Both the position numbers and the translations under genes were made by a program. Source: Leclercia sp. S52 (GTDB lineage Bacteria > Pseudomonadota > Gammaproteobacteria > Enterobacterales > Enterobacteriaceae). Taken from it: 64,000 bases of DNA. Positions within the stretch are counted from its first letter, which is position 1. Every line of letters starts with the position of its first letter. Positions 53,297 through 63,533 of the stretch are shown here, piece by piece. Location: assembly GCF_039727615.1 (NCBI RefSeq), contig NZ_CP152474.1, forward strand, positions 992,001-1,056,000, written 5' to 3'. The notes beneath the pieces are model-generated. The model was not told the DNA's origin. It ran no database searches and saw nothing but the letters and a program-made list of their open reading frames with translations.

Positions 53297-53437
53297 GGCA
53301 ATTATTTCCCTGAAATAACGGATTCTGCTAAGGGTAGTCAACGGAGCTGCCCCGCGCATAGATCCTTTATCTCAAAAACGCTCCTTCTTTGTTGTCAGCC
53401 CAGTTCGGGGTAAAATGGAGTTCAGTCAACCCGATAG

Positions 53438-53899
<462 letters not shown>

Positions 53900-53903
53900 G
53901 CAC

Positions 53904-55010
53904 ATGCAGGATGAGATTTACATGGCGCGAGCGCTGAAGCTGGCGCAACGTGGGCGGTTTACCACCCACCCAAACCCGAACGTCGGCTGCGTTATCGTTA
54001 AAGATGGCGAGATCGTCGGAGAAGGTTTTCACTACCGTGCCGGTGAGCCGCATGCCGAAGTACATGCCCTGCGCATGGCCGGCGAGAAGGCGCGCGGCGC
54101 TACGGCCTACGTCACTCTGGAGCCCTGCAGCCATCATGGCCGCACGCCGCCGTGCTGCGATGCCCTTATCGCGGCCGGTGTCTCTCGTGTCGTCGCAGCC
54201 ATGCAGGATCCCAACCCGCAGGTGGCCGGTCGCGGTCTCTATCGCCTGCAGCAGGCGGGTATTGAGGTCAGCCACGGCCTGATGATGAGCGAAGCCGAAC
54301 GCCTGAATAAAGGCTTCCTCAAGCGGATGCGCACCGGTTTTCCCTATATCCAGCTGAAGCTTGGCGCCTCGCTGGATGGCCGCACGGCGATGGCCAGCGG
54401 CGAAAGCCAGTGGATCACCTCTCCGCAGGCAAGGCGTGATGTGCAACGTCTGCGGGCGCAAAGCCATGCTATTCTCACCAGCCATGCTACCGTACTGGCC
54501 GACGATCCTGCGCTGACCGTGCGCTGGGATGAGCTAAACGCTGATACCCAGGCGCTCTACCCGCAGGAGAATTTACGCCAGCCGCTGCGGATTGTGGTTG
54601 ATCGGCAGAATCGGGTCACCCCTGAGCACCGCATTGTGCAGCAGCCGGGCGAGACCTGGTTTGCCCGCACGCAGGAAGATGCGCGCAACTGGCCGGAAGG
54701 CGTGCGCAGCATTATGGTGCCGGAGCACAACGGGCATCTGGATTTAGTGGTGCTGATGATGCTGCTGGGTAAACAGCAGCAGATCAACAGCATCTGGGTC
54801 GAAGCCGGCCCAACCCTGGCCGGGGCACTGTTGCAGGCCGGGCTGGTGGATGAGCTGATTGTCTATCTGGCACCTAAACTGTTAGGCAGCGACGCCCGCG
54901 GTCTGTGCATGTTGCCAGGGCTGGAAAAACTGGCGGATGCGCCCGCGTTTAACTTTAGCGAGATACGCCCGGTTGGGCCGGATCTGTGTCTCCACCTGAC
55001 CACCGCGTAA
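53904..55010 (+). CDS. ribD: Bifunctional riboflavin deaminase/reductase RibD
   Basis: RibD deaminates and then reduces the pyrimidine intermediate of riboflavin synthesis. The start at MQDEIYMARALKLAQRG (53904) gives 368 residues, close to E. coli; an in-frame extension into nrdR is ignored. The N-terminal deaminase domain has the zinc motif HAEVHALRMAG and PCSHHGRTPPCCDALI; the C-terminal reductase domain follows from about residue 145. It sits directly after nrdR. Confidence 0.97.
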   Translation: MQDEIYMARALKLAQRGRFTTHPNPNVGCVIVKDGEIVGEGFHYRAGEPHAEVHALRMAGEKARGATAYVTLEPCSHHGRTPPCCDALIAAGVSRVVAAMQDPNPQVAGRGLYRLQQAGIEVSHGLMMSEAERLNKGFLKRMRTGFPYIQLKLGASLDGRTAMASGESQWITSPQARRDVQRLRAQSHAILTSHATVLADDPALTVRWDELNADTQALYPQENLRQPLRIVVDRQNRVTPEHRIVQQPGETWFARTQEDARNWPEGVRSIMVPEHNGHLDLVVLMMLLGKQQQINSIWVEAGPTLAGALLQAGLVDELIVYLAPKLLGSDARGLCMLPGLEKLADAPAFNFSEIRPVGPDLCLHLTTA

Positions 55011-55100
55011 GGCTTGCCTAAATAGGGAAGCAGTGCGCAAAATATTATGATAAAATCCGCCCCCCTGCGGGGCCACCAAATGAACCCGTTAAGGAAGAGT

Positions 55101-55571
55101 ATGAACATTATTGAAGCAGCCGTTGCTACCCCGGACGCTCGCGTCGCCATCACCATTGCGCGTTTCAACAACTTCATCAACGACAGCCTGCTGGATGGTG
55201 CGATTGACGCCCTGAAACGTATCGGCCAGGTGAAAGACGAAAACATTACCGTTGTCTGGGTTCCGGGTGCTTACGAACTGCCTCTGGCAGCGGGCGCACT
55301 GGCGAAAACCGGCAAGTACGATGCGGTTATTGCGCTGGGTACTGTGATTCGTGGCGGCACCGCGCATTTTGAATATGTTGCGGGTGGCGCAAGCAACGGT
55401 CTGGCGCACGTGGCACAGGATGCAGAGATCCCTGTCGCGTTCGGCGTACTCACCACTGAAAGTATTGAACAAGCCATCGAACGTGCTGGCACCAAAGCCG
55501 GTAACAAAGGTGCAGAAGCTGCACTGACCGCGCTTGAAATGATCAATGTATTGAAAGCCATCAAGGCCTGA
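55101..55571 (+). CDS. ribH: 6,7-dimethyl-8-ribityllumazine synthase
   Basis: RibH (also called ribE) condenses the pyrimidine from RibD's branch with dihydroxybutanone phosphate. The start at [15 protein letters not shown] gives 156 residues, as in E. coli; GGAAGAGT precedes it. Active-site blocks are [28 protein letters not shown] and [14 protein letters not shown]. nusB follows 21 bases after its stop. Confidence 0.98.
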   Translation: MNIIEAAVATPDARVAITIARFNNFINDSLLDGAIDALKRIGQVKDENITVVWVPGAYELPLAAGALAKTGKYDAVIALGTVIRGGTAHFEYVAGGASNGLAHVAQDAEIPVAFGVLTTESIEQAIERAGTKAGNKGAEAALTALEMINVLKAIKA

Positions 55572-55592
55572 TTTTTTTGTAAGGGGAATTCC

Positions 55593-56012
55593 GTGAAACC
55601 TGCTGCTCGTCGCCGCGCCCGTGAATGTGCCGTTCAGGCACTTTACTCCTGGCAGTTGTCCCAGAACGACATCGCTGATGTTGAATACCAGTTCCTGGCG
55701 GAACAAGACGTCAAAGACGTTGACGTCGTGTACTTCCGTGAACTGCTGTCGGGAGTGGCGACTAATAGCGCGTATCTCGACGGCCTGATGAAGCCGTACC
55801 TGTCCCGCCTGCTCGAAGAGCTGGGCCAGGTTGAAAAAGCGGTGCTGCGTATCGCACTGTTTGAACTGTCTAAACGTGATGATGTGCCTTACAAAGTGGC
55901 CATCAACGAAGCGATCGAACTGGCGAAAACCTTCGGTGCTGAAGACAGTCACAAATTTGTGAATGGCGTGCTGGATAAAGCTGCACCTGCGATCCGTCCC
56001 CGTAAAAAGTGA
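55593..56012 (+). CDS. nusB: Transcription antitermination factor NusB
   Basis: NusB binds boxA RNA with NusE (S10) to prevent early termination in rRNA operons. The GTG start (AAGGGGAATTCC upstream) gives 139 residues, equal to E. coli. The arginine-rich N terminus [20 protein letters not shown] and the helix [20 protein letters not shown] are conserved. A hairpin with T-run lies between it and thiL. Confidence 0.98.
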   Translation: MKPAARRRARECAVQALYSWQLSQNDIADVEYQFLAEQDVKDVDVVYFRELLSGVATNSAYLDGLMKPYLSRLLEELGQVEKAVLRIALFELSKRDDVPYKVAINEAIELAKTFGAEDSHKFVNGVLDKAAPAIRPRKK

Positions 56013-56016
56013 TCCG

Positions 56017-56066
56017 CAAGCCGGAGTTTCGTATCGCCTTTGGGCGGTGCGGGCTCCGGTTTTTTT
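56017..56066 (+). terminator. Terminator-like hairpin between nusB and thiL
   Basis: AGCCGGAG...CTCCGG stem with a branched GC-rich loop, followed by a run of seven T. It would reduce, though probably not stop, read-through into thiL. Confidence 0.8.
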
Positions 56067-56090
56067 ATTTTATTTGCTGAGGCATAACGT

Positions 56091-57062
56091 ATGGCATGTG
56101 GCGAATTTTCCCTGATTGCCCGTTATTTTGACCGAGTCAGAAGCTCGCGTCTCGATGTGGAAACCGGCATCGGCGACGACTGTGCACTTCTCAATATCCC
56201 CGAAAAACAAACGCTGGCAATCAGCACCGACACCTTAGTGTCCAGGCATCATTTCCTGCCGGATATCGATCCTGCCGACCTGGCGTATAAAGCGCTGGCG
56301 GTGAACGTGAGCGATCTGGCAGCGATGGGCGCCGATCCGGCGTGGTTAACGCTGGCCCTGACATTGCCAAAGGTTGATGAAAGCTGGCTTGAGGCCTTTA
56401 GCGACGCGCTGTTTGAACAGCTTAACTATTATGATATGCAGCTGATCGGCGGCGATACCACCGCCGGTCCGCTGTCGATGACCCTGGCGATCCACGGCTA
56501 TGTGCCGGTAGGGCGCGCGCTGAAACGCTCTGGCGCAAAACCGGGCGACTGGATTTACGTCACCGGTACGCCGGGTGACAGCGCAGCTGGGCTGGCTATT
56601 TTACAGAAACATTTAACCGTGCCGGATGCGGATGACGCCGCGTACTTTTTACAACGCCATTTGCGCCCGACGCCGCGCATTCTGCACGGCCAGGCACTGC
56701 GCGACCGCGCCAGTTCAGCTATCGATCTCTCCGATGGCCTGATCTCCGATCTGGGCCATATCCTGAAAGCCAGCGGCGTGGGTGCGCGGATCGACCTGGA
56801 TCTCTTCCCGCTCTCTGACGCGATGCGCAGGCACGTGGAGCCAGAGCAGGCGCTGCGCTGGGCGCTCTCCGGCGGTGAAGATTATGAGCTGTGCTTTACC
56901 GTTCCCGAGCTGAACCGCGGCACGCTGGATGTAGCGTTAGCCAATCTGGGAGCCGGGTTTACCTGTATCGGCCAGATCATGCCGGAAAGCGAAGGGATGC
57001 AGTTTGTGCAGAACGGCGCGCCGGTGACGCACGACTGGAAAGGGTACGATCACTTCGCGTGA
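56091..57062 (+). CDS. thiL: Thiamine-monophosphate kinase
   Basis: ThiL phosphorylates thiamine monophosphate to the active diphosphate. It has 323 residues. The AIRS/PurM-like fold shows [42 protein letters not shown] and [14 protein letters not shown]. In E. coli pgpA overlaps or abuts the thiL stop; here the stop is followed directly by a REP repeat and then yajO on the other strand. Confidence 0.96.
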   Translation: MACGEFSLIARYFDRVRSSRLDVETGIGDDCALLNIPEKQTLAISTDTLVSRHHFLPDIDPADLAYKALAVNVSDLAAMGADPAWLTLALTLPKVDESWLEAFSDALFEQLNYYDMQLIGGDTTAGPLSMTLAIHGYVPVGRALKRSGAKPGDWIYVTGTPGDSAAGLAILQKHLTVPDADDAAYFLQRHLRPTPRILHGQALRDRASSAIDLSDGLISDLGHILKASGVGARIDLDLFPLSDAMRRHVEPEQALRWALSGGEDYELCFTVPELNRGTLDVALANLGAGFTCIGQIMPESEGMQFVQNGAPVTHDWKGYDHFA

Positions 57063-57068
57063 TGTGTT

Positions 57069-57140
57069 GCCGGGTGGCGGCTTCGCCTTACCCGGCCTAC
57101 AAATGCGATCGTAGGCCCGGTAAGCGTAGCGCCACCGGGC
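57069..57140. repeat. REP/BIME pair between thiL and yajO
   Basis: Two opposed REP units (GCCGGGTGGCGGCTTCGCC... and GTAGGCCCGGTAAGCG...CCACCGGGC) fill the 83-base gap between the convergent thiL and yajO stops, at the place where pgpA would lie in E. coli. A T-run follows the second unit. Confidence 0.93.
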
Positions 57141-57145
57141 TTTTT

Positions 57146-58120
57146 TTATTTGAACCCCACCACCGGATGCTGCTTGTACGGCGTTTCCAGCTCGGCAATC
57201 TGTTCCGGGGTCAGGGTGATATCCACGGCATTGATCAGCTCGTCGAGCTGCTCTTCGCGCGAGGTGCCGATAATCGGTGCGGCAACGCCCCGCTTGCTCA
57301 GCACCCATGCCAGCGCCACCTGGGCGCGCGTCGCGCCAAGCTCCTCGGCAATCCGCGTTAAACGCTCGGCAATCTGCGCATTATTGGCTTCGGTTTCTTC
57401 ATACAGCGTTTTGCCAAACTCATCCGATACCGAGCGGGCTGTGGTCTCTCCCCACGGACGGGTTAAGCGCCCGCGCGCCAGCGGGCTCCACGGGATCACC
57501 GCCACGCCGTGCTGATAGCACAGGGGCAACATCTCGCGCTCTTCTTCACGGTAAATAAGATTGTAGTGATCCTGCATGGTGACAAACGGCGCCCAGCCGT
57601 GCTGTTCCTGCAGCGCCAGAGCCTCGGCAAACTGGGCGGCATGCATCGACGAGGCGCCGATGTAGCGCGCTTTCCCGGCTTTGACGACGTCGTTCAGCGC
57701 TTCCAGCGTCTCTTCAATTGGGGTGTTGTAATCCCAGCGGTGGATCTGCAGCAGATCGACGTGATCCATATTCAGGCGTCGCAGGCTGTCGTCAATGGAG
57801 CGCAGGATCTGGGCTCTGGAGAGCCCTTCCGCCAGATCGCCTACCTGATGGTAAACCTTGGTGGCAACCACCACCTCGTCGCGGCGGGCGAAGTCGCGCA
57901 GCGCCCGGCCGACGATCTCTTCGCTGCTGCCGTCGGAGTAGCTATTGGCGGTATCAAAGAAGTTAATGCCGCCCTCAAGGGCGTGTTTGATGATCGGACG
58001 GCTGCTCTCTTCCGGCAGCGTCCAGGCGTGCTTACCCCGGTCCGGCTCGCCAAAGGTCATGCAGCCCAGGCAAAGACGGGAAACCTTAAGATCCGTTTTT
58101 CCTAATGTATTGTATTGCAT
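57146..58120 (-). CDS. yajO: Aldo/keto reductase-family 1-deoxyxylulose-5-phosphate synthase YajO
   Basis: YajO has an aldo-keto reductase fold and has been reported to make DXP from ribulose 5-phosphate. It has 324 residues. The AKR tetrad positions are visible: Asp and Tyr in FFDTANSYSDGSSEE, Lys in VVATKVYHQ and His in LLQIHRWD. It precedes dxs on the opposite side of a 65-base gap and shares its direction, in keeping with DXP supply. Confidence 0.93.
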   Translation of the reverse strand: MQYNTLGKTDLKVSRLCLGCMTFGEPDRGKHAWTLPEESSRPIIKHALEGGINFFDTANSYSDGSSEEIVGRALRDFARRDEVVVATKVYHQVGDLAEGLSRAQILRSIDDSLRRLNMDHVDLLQIHRWDYNTPIEETLEALNDVVKAGKARYIGASSMHAAQFAEALALQEQHGWAPFVTMQDHYNLIYREEEREMLPLCYQHGVAVIPWSPLARGRLTRPWGETTARSVSDEFGKTLYEETEANNAQIAERLTRIAEELGATRAQVALAWVLSKRGVAAPIIGTSREEQLDELINAVDITLTPEQIAELETPYKQHPVVGFK

Positions 58121-58185
58121 GGTTCCACTCCTGCTGATTACTTAAAACGTACCGTTAAGCATAGCAGGAGCGGAAAGGGGAGGGA

Positions 58186-60048
58186 TTATGCCAGCCAGGC
58201 GGTGATGCGGGCTTCGATGCCGGCGGCATCCAGGCCAATGTCGGCGCGCGCTTCGTCCTGGGTACCCTGCGGGATAAAGTGGTCCGGCAGGCCGAGGTTC
58301 AGCACCGGCACGACTTTACGCTTCGCCATCAGCACTTCGTTCACACCGCTGCCAGCGCCACCCATAATGGCATTCTCTTCCAGGGTGATCAGCGCCTCGT
58401 GCCGTGAGGCCATCTCCAGAATCAGCGCTTCATCGAGCGGCTTCACAAAGCGCATATCCACCAGCGTCGCGTTAAGGGATTCCGCCACTTTTGCCGCTTC
58501 CGGCATCAGCGTACCGAAGTTCAGGATCGCCAGCTTTTCACCGCGACGTTTGACGACGCCTTTGCCAATCGGCAGTTTTGCCAGCGGCTCCAGGGTGACG
58601 CCCACGGCATTACCGCGCGGATAACGCACGGCGGTGGGGCCATCCTGATAGTGGTAGCCGGTGAACAGCATCTGACGACACTCGTTCTCGTCGCTCGGGG
58701 TCATCACCACCATGTCCGGGACACAGCGCAAGAAGGAGAGATCGAACGCTCCCTGGTGCGTCTGGCCGTCGGCGCCGACAATGCCTGCCCGATCGATGGC
58801 GAACAGCACCGGCAGTTTCTGGATGGCGACGTCGTGGATCACCTGATCGTAGGCGCGCTGCAGGAAGGTGGAGTAGATCGCCACCACCGGCTTGTAACCA
58901 CCAATCGCCAGGCCCGCGGCGAAGGTCACCGCATGCTGCTCGGCAATAGCAACATCAAAATATTGCGTCGGGTATTTGCGGGAAAACTCGACCATACCGG
59001 AGCCTTCGCGCATCGCCGGGGTCACGGCCATCAGCTTGCTGTCTTTGGCGGCAGTTTCGCACAGCCAGTCACCGAAGATTTTTGAGTAGCTCGGCATCCC
59101 GCCGCTGCTTTTTGGCAGGCAGCCGCTGGTCGGGTCGAATTTAGGCACCGCGTGGAAGGTGATGGGATCTTTTTCCGCCGGTTCGTAGCCCCGGCCTTTT
59201 TTGGTCATGATGTGCAGGAACTGCGGGCCTTTCAGGTCGCGCATGTTTTTCAGCGTCGAGACCAGCCCCAGCACGTCGTGCCCGTCAACCGGGCCGATGT
59301 AGTTAAAGCCCAGCTCTTCAAACAGCGTGCCGGGCACCACCATGCCTTTGATATGTTCTTCAGTGCGACGCAGCAGCTCTTTAATCGGCGGTACGCCGGA
59401 GAAGACTTTTTTGCCGCCTTCGCGCAGGCTGGAGTAGAGCTTGCCCGAAAGCAGATTCGCCAGGTGGTTGTTCAGCGCCCCGACGTTTTCGGAAATCGAC
59501 ATTTCATTGTCATTGAGGACCACCAGCATGTCGGGCTTGATATCACCCGCGTGGTTCATCGCCTCAAAGGCCATCCCGGCGGTGATCGCCCCATCGCCAA
59601 TCACGCAGACGGTGCGGCGCTGTTTGTTCTCTTTTTCGGCGGCAACGGCAATACCGATCCCGGCAGAAATGGAGGTAGAGGAGTGGCCGACGCTCAGGAC
59701 GTCGTACTCGCTCTCGCCGCGCCACGGGAACGGATGCAGGCCACCTTTCTGGCGAATGGTGTCAATTTTATCGCGACGGCCGGTGAGAATTTTGTGCGGA
59801 TAAGCCTGATGACCCACGTCCCAGATCAGCTGATCGAAAGGCGTGTTATAGACATAATGCAGCGCCACGGTGAGCTCCACCGTGCCAAGCCCGGAGGCGA
59901 AATGGCCGCTGGAGCGGCTTACGCTGTCGAGCAGATAGCGACGAAGCTCGTCGCACAGCTTCGGCAGGCTCTCTTTCGGCAACAGACGTAACTCCTGGGT
60001 GGAGTCAACCAACGCCAGTGTCGGGTATTTGGCAATATCAAAACTCAT
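58186..60048 (-). CDS. dxs: 1-deoxy-D-xylulose-5-phosphate synthase
   Basis: Dxs joins pyruvate and glyceraldehyde 3-phosphate into DXP for the MEP isoprenoid route, thiamine and pyridoxal. It has 620 residues, the E. coli length. The thiamine-diphosphate motif is visible as [20 protein letters not shown]...NDN, and the transketolase pyrimidine-binding block as [15 protein letters not shown]. It is downstream of ispA by 24 bases in the operon xseB-ispA-dxs. Confidence 0.98.
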   Translation of the reverse strand: MSFDIAKYPTLALVDSTQELRLLPKESLPKLCDELRRYLLDSVSRSSGHFASGLGTVELTVALHYVYNTPFDQLIWDVGHQAYPHKILTGRRDKIDTIRQKGGLHPFPWRGESEYDVLSVGHSSTSISAGIGIAVAAEKENKQRRTVCVIGDGAITAGMAFEAMNHAGDIKPDMLVVLNDNEMSISENVGALNNHLANLLSGKLYSSLREGGKKVFSGVPPIKELLRRTEEHIKGMVVPGTLFEELGFNYIGPVDGHDVLGLVSTLKNMRDLKGPQFLHIMTKKGRGYEPAEKDPITFHAVPKFDPTSGCLPKSSGGMPSYSKIFGDWLCETAAKDSKLMAVTPAMREGSGMVEFSRKYPTQYFDVAIAEQHAVTFAAGLAIGGYKPVVAIYSTFLQRAYDQVIHDVAIQKLPVLFAIDRAGIVGADGQTHQGAFDLSFLRCVPDMVVMTPSDENECRQMLFTGYHYQDGPTAVRYPRGNAVGVTLEPLAKLPIGKGVVKRRGEKLAILNFGTLMPEAAKVAESLNATLVDMRFVKPLDEALILEMASRHEALITLEENAIMGGAGSGVNEVLMAKRKVVPVLNLGLPDHFIPQGTQDEARADIGLDAAGIEARITAWLA

Positions 60049-60072
60049 CAGAGACTCATCGTGGTGTTTTCG

Positions 60073-60972
60073 TTATTTATCACGCTGGATTATATAGTCC
60101 GCTAGCGCTTCCAGTGCCGAGGTATCCAGTGACTGCGCGGCCAGTTGTTCAAGCGACTGGCGGGCATCCGCAATCAGGTCCCGGGCTTTTTGTTGGGCTT
60201 GCTCAAGACCCAGAAGGGCGGGATAGGTACTTTTGCCAAGCTGCTGATCGGCACCCTGACGTTTACCCAATGTTGCAGTATCGCCCACGACATCCAGAAT
60301 GTCATCCTGAACCTGGAAGGCTAAACCGATACTTTCTGCGTAGCGATCCAGAACGGGCAGGGCTTTGCGACCCTGCTCACCCGCGCTCAGCGCGCCCAGA
60401 CGCACGGCGGCGCGAATCAATGCCCCGGTCTTGTGGCGATGAATACGCTCCAGCTGTTCCAGATTAACCTGACGACCTTCCGCCTCAAGATCCAGCGCCT
60501 GACCGCCACACATGCCGGCCACGCCGCTGGCCATCGCCAGTTCGGAAACCATCGCCAGACGATCGCGATCCGCGACTTCCACCATTGGGGCATCGCTCAG
60601 AATCGAGAACGCCAGGGTTTGCAGGGCATCGCCTGCCAGAATGGCGTTCGCTTCGCCAAACTTAATGTGGCAGGTCGGCTGGCCGCGACGCAGATCGTCA
60701 TCGTCCATCGCCGGCAGATCGTCATGGATCAGCGAGTAGGCATGAATACACTCGACCGCGGCCGCTGGCGCATCCAGCGTATCGGCGCTGATGCCGAACA
60801 TCCCACCGGTGGCATACACCAGAAAAGGACGCAGGCGTTTGCCGCCTAACAGTGCGCCATAATGCATGGCCTCAACCAGTGGAGTGTTCTGAAAAGGCTG
60901 CGGAGCGATAAAACGGCGCAAGGCGTCGTCAGCGCGCCCGACGCACGCCTGAAGCTGGTTCGAAAAATCCAT
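60073..60972 (-). CDS. ispA: Farnesyl diphosphate synthase
   Basis: IspA extends dimethylallyl diphosphate to geranyl and farnesyl diphosphate. It has 299 residues. The two Asp-rich motifs are visible as LIHDDLPAMDDDDLRRG and FQVQDDILDVVGD. It starts directly after the xseB stop and is followed by dxs, a classic isoprenoid operon. Confidence 0.98.
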   Translation of the reverse strand: MDFSNQLQACVGRADDALRRFIAPQPFQNTPLVEAMHYGALLGGKRLRPFLVYATGGMFGISADTLDAPAAAVECIHAYSLIHDDLPAMDDDDLRRGQPTCHIKFGEANAILAGDALQTLAFSILSDAPMVEVADRDRLAMVSELAMASGVAGMCGGQALDLEAEGRQVNLEQLERIHRHKTGALIRAAVRLGALSAGEQGRKALPVLDRYAESIGLAFQVQDDILDVVGDTATLGKRQGADQQLGKSTYPALLGLEQAQQKARDLIADARQSLEQLAAQSLDTSALEALADYIIQRDK

Positions 60973-61215
60973 CTACTCGGCATCCGGGGTGAAGGGGGTC
61001 GTGGCAGCGTTTTCGTTATCGGAGAGCAGGATCTGCACGCGTTGTTCCGCCTGTTGCAGCTTAACCTGGCCCTGGCGCGCAAGCTGCACGCCGCGTTCGA
61101 ATTCATTAAGCGCCTCTTCTAACGGCAGGTCGCCGCTTTCCAGACGGGTAACGATTTGCTCCAGTTCACTCAGCGCAGTTTCGAAACTGGCGGGTGCATC
61201 GTTTTTCTTCGGCAT
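60973..61215 (-). CDS. xseB: Exodeoxyribonuclease VII small subunit
   Basis: XseB associates with XseA to form exonuclease VII, which degrades single-stranded DNA. It has 80 residues, as in E. coli, with the conserved helix [20 protein letters not shown] followed by [16 protein letters not shown]. It heads xseB-ispA-dxs and is divergent from thiI, whose true start is 192 bases away. Confidence 0.97.
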   Translation of the reverse strand: MPKKNDAPASFETALSELEQIVTRLESGDLPLEEALNEFERGVQLARQGQVKLQQAEQRVQILLSDNENAATTPFTPDAE

Positions 61216-61407
61216 AGTGAATGTCTGACTCTCAGTTTTTTATCCCTGATATGGTATCGGACTCAGGGTAATTATCAAATAACGCGCAATGTGCACAGGA
61301 CCCACGGGATGGTGGTATACTTCCGCGCCTGGATGCAGCCCTGGAAATGTGGGCTGCTGTACTTTTCCATTACAAGCCTTATCGCTTGCCTAAGAAACAT
61401 TGCCGCC

Positions 61408-62856
61408 ATGAAGTTTATCATTAAATTGTTCCCGGAAATCACCATCAAAAGCCAATCTGTGCGTTTGCGCTTTATTAAAATTTTAACCGGGAACATTCGT
61501 AACGTTCTGAAGCACTACGACGAGACGCTGGCCGTCGTGCGTCACTGGGATCACGTTGAAGTCCGCGCTAAAGATGAAAACAAGCGCCTGGACATTCGTG
61601 ATGCCTTAACCCGTATTCCGGGTATCCACCATATTCTGGAAGTGGAAGATGTACCTTTCACGTCCCTGCACGACATCTTCGAAAAAGCGCTGGCGCAGTA
61701 TCGCGACCAGATCGAAGGCAAAACCTTCTGCGTGCGCGCCAAGCGTCGCGGTAAACATGAGTTTAGCTCCATTGAAGTTGAACGCTACGTTGGCGGCGGG
61801 CTGAATCAGCACGTTGAGTCTGCGCGCGTGCGTCTGACCAACCCGGAAGTGACCGTTAACCTGGAAATTGAAAACGACCGTCTGCTGCTGGTGAAAGGCC
61901 GTTATGAAGGTATCGGCGGCTTCCCGATCGGCACCCAGGAAGATGTGCTGTCACTGATCTCCGGCGGTTTCGACTCCGGCGTCTCCAGCTATATGCTGAT
62001 GCGTCGCGGCTGCCGCGTACACTACTGCTTCTTTAACCTCGGCGGCGCGGCGCACGAAATTGGCGTGCGTCAGGTGGCTCACTATCTGTGGAACCGCTTC
62101 GGCAGCTCCCACCGCGTGCGTTTTGTGGCGATCAACTTTGAGCCGGTAGTTGGCGAGATCCTCGAGAAAGTCGACGACGGCCAGATGGGCGTAATTCTCA
62201 AGCGCATGATGGTGCGTGCGGCTTCGAAAGTGGCTGAGCGTTACGGCGTGCAGGCGCTGGTGACCGGCGAAGCGCTGGGCCAGGTCTCCAGCCAGACCCT
62301 GACCAACCTGCGTCTTATCGACAACGTCTCTGATACGCTGATCCTGCGTCCGCTGATCTCCCACGATAAAGAGCACATCATCGATCTGGCGCGTGAAATC
62401 GGTACGGAAGACTTCGCCCGCACCATGCCGGAATACTGCGGCGTGATTTCCAAGAGCCCGACCGTGAAAGCGGTGAAGTCGAAGATTGAAGCGGAAGAAG
62501 AGAACTTCGATTTCAGCATCCTTGAGAAAGTGGTGGCTGAAGCCTCTAACATTGATATCCGCGAGATCGCCCAGCAGACCGAGCAGGATGTGGTCGAAGT
62601 GGAGACCGTGAACGGTTTCGGTCCTGACGACGTGCTGCTGGATATCCGCTCTGTGGATGAACAGGATGCGAAGCCGTTTGAGCCGGAGGGTGTGGAAGTG
62701 GCCTCGCTGCCGTTCTACAAGCTGAGCACTAAGTTTGGCGATCTGGATAAGAGCAAAACCTATCTGCTGTGGTGCGAGCGCGGGGTGATGAGCCGTCTGC
62801 AGGCGCTCTATCTGCGCGAGCAGGGCTTTACCAATGTGAAGGTGTATCGACCATAG
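61408..62856 (+). CDS. thiI: tRNA 4-thiouridylase / thiamine sulfurtransferase ThiI
   Basis: ThiI carries sulfur from IscS to uridine 8 of tRNA and to the ThiS route of thiazole synthesis. The start [11 protein letters not shown] (61408) gives 482 residues, the E. coli length; a longer in-frame run upstream through the divergent promoter is rejected. It has a THUMP domain, the PP-loop [12 protein letters not shown] and a C-terminal rhodanese domain with catalytic C456 in [11 protein letters not shown]. Confidence 0.98.
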   Translation: MKFIIKLFPEITIKSQSVRLRFIKILTGNIRNVLKHYDETLAVVRHWDHVEVRAKDENKRLDIRDALTRIPGIHHILEVEDVPFTSLHDIFEKALAQYRDQIEGKTFCVRAKRRGKHEFSSIEVERYVGGGLNQHVESARVRLTNPEVTVNLEIENDRLLLVKGRYEGIGGFPIGTQEDVLSLISGGFDSGVSSYMLMRRGCRVHYCFFNLGGAAHEIGVRQVAHYLWNRFGSSHRVRFVAINFEPVVGEILEKVDDGQMGVILKRMMVRAASKVAERYGVQALVTGEALGQVSSQTLTNLRLIDNVSDTLILRPLISHDKEHIIDLAREIGTEDFARTMPEYCGVISKSPTVKAVKSKIEAEEENFDFSILEKVVAEASNIDIREIAQQTEQDVVEVETVNGFGPDDVLLDIRSVDEQDAKPFEPEGVEVASLPFYKLSTKFGDLDKSKTYLLWCERGVMSRLQALYLREQGFTNVKVYRP

Positions 62857-62863
62857 TTTCGAT

Positions 62864-62934
62864 GCCGGGTGGCGACTTCGTCTTACCCGGCCTACATAGA
62901 TCGAGTAGGCCCGGCAAGCGCAGCGCCGCCGGGC
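62864..62934. repeat. REP/BIME pair between thiI and yajL
   Basis: Two opposed REP units (GCCGGGTGGCGACTTCG... and GTAGGCCCGGCAAGCG...GCCGCCGGGC) occupy the gap between the convergent thiI and yajL stops. Confidence 0.93.
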
Positions 62935-62939
62935 AATAC

Positions 62940-63533
62940 TTACGCTTCGTAATAGTTATAAATCCCCGCCGCCATCACCAGCGATGAGGCCACTTCATAG
63001 GCTTTTGCCCGCCCGACCAGCAGCTCGATAATCTTCAACGCAAAATCGATCGACGTGCCCGGCCCCTGGCTGGTTAACAGGTTGACGCGCGGATCCCAGA
63101 CCATACGCTTGTCCACCCACTGCTCTTCGGGAATTTTATCCTTCAGCGTCGGGAAACCGGTCATATTGCCAATCGGGAAGATATTATGTGGAACCAGCAC
63201 CGTGGCCGCGGCCGCGCAGATGGCAGCGACGATGCGTCCGGAATGGTGGAACTGCCTGACCGTCTCGACCAGTAGCGGGCTGTCGCGGAAGCACTCCGCA
63301 CCCTTAATACCACCCGGCAGGACGATGACGTCGTAATCACCGTCGGCAACCTCCACCAGCGGGGCATCGGCCACGATCTTCACCCCGCGCGAGCAGGTGA
63401 TAATCAGATTACCGTCGCTGGCGACGCTTGCTGTCGTGACGTTAATCCCGGCGCGAACCAGCAGATCGATAGTAGTGACCGCTTCGGTCTCTTCGCTACC
63501 AGGGGCGAGGCATACCAGTGCCGACGCGCTCAT
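62940..63533 (-). CDS. yajL: DJ-1-family chaperone/deglycase YajL
   Basis: YajL (ThiJ) is a DJ-1/PfpI-fold protein linked to oxidative-stress protection and glyoxal repair. The start [15 protein letters not shown] gives 197 residues. The nucleophile elbow is C106 in [10 protein letters not shown], with Glu in APGSEETEA. The Pro that follows the cysteine by three residues in E. coli (CAAPA) is Ala here, in a GCGGCCGCGGCC stretch. Its 5' end overlaps the 3' end of panE by 38 bases. Confidence 0.94.
   Translation of the reverse strand: MSASALVCLAPGSEETEAVTTIDLLVRAGINVTTASVASDGNLIITCSRGVKIVADAPLVEVADGDYDVIVLPGGIKGAECFRDSPLLVETVRQFHHSGRIVAAICAAAATVLVPHNIFPIGNMTGFPTLKDKIPEEQWVDKRMVWDPRVNLLTSQGPGTSIDFALKIIELLVGRAKAYEVASSLVMAAGIYNYYEA

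Noticed and set aside
61156..61407. Extended N terminus of thiI
   Set aside because: The extra codons run through the divergent xseB/thiI promoter and part of xseB; the family begins at [11 protein letters not shown].
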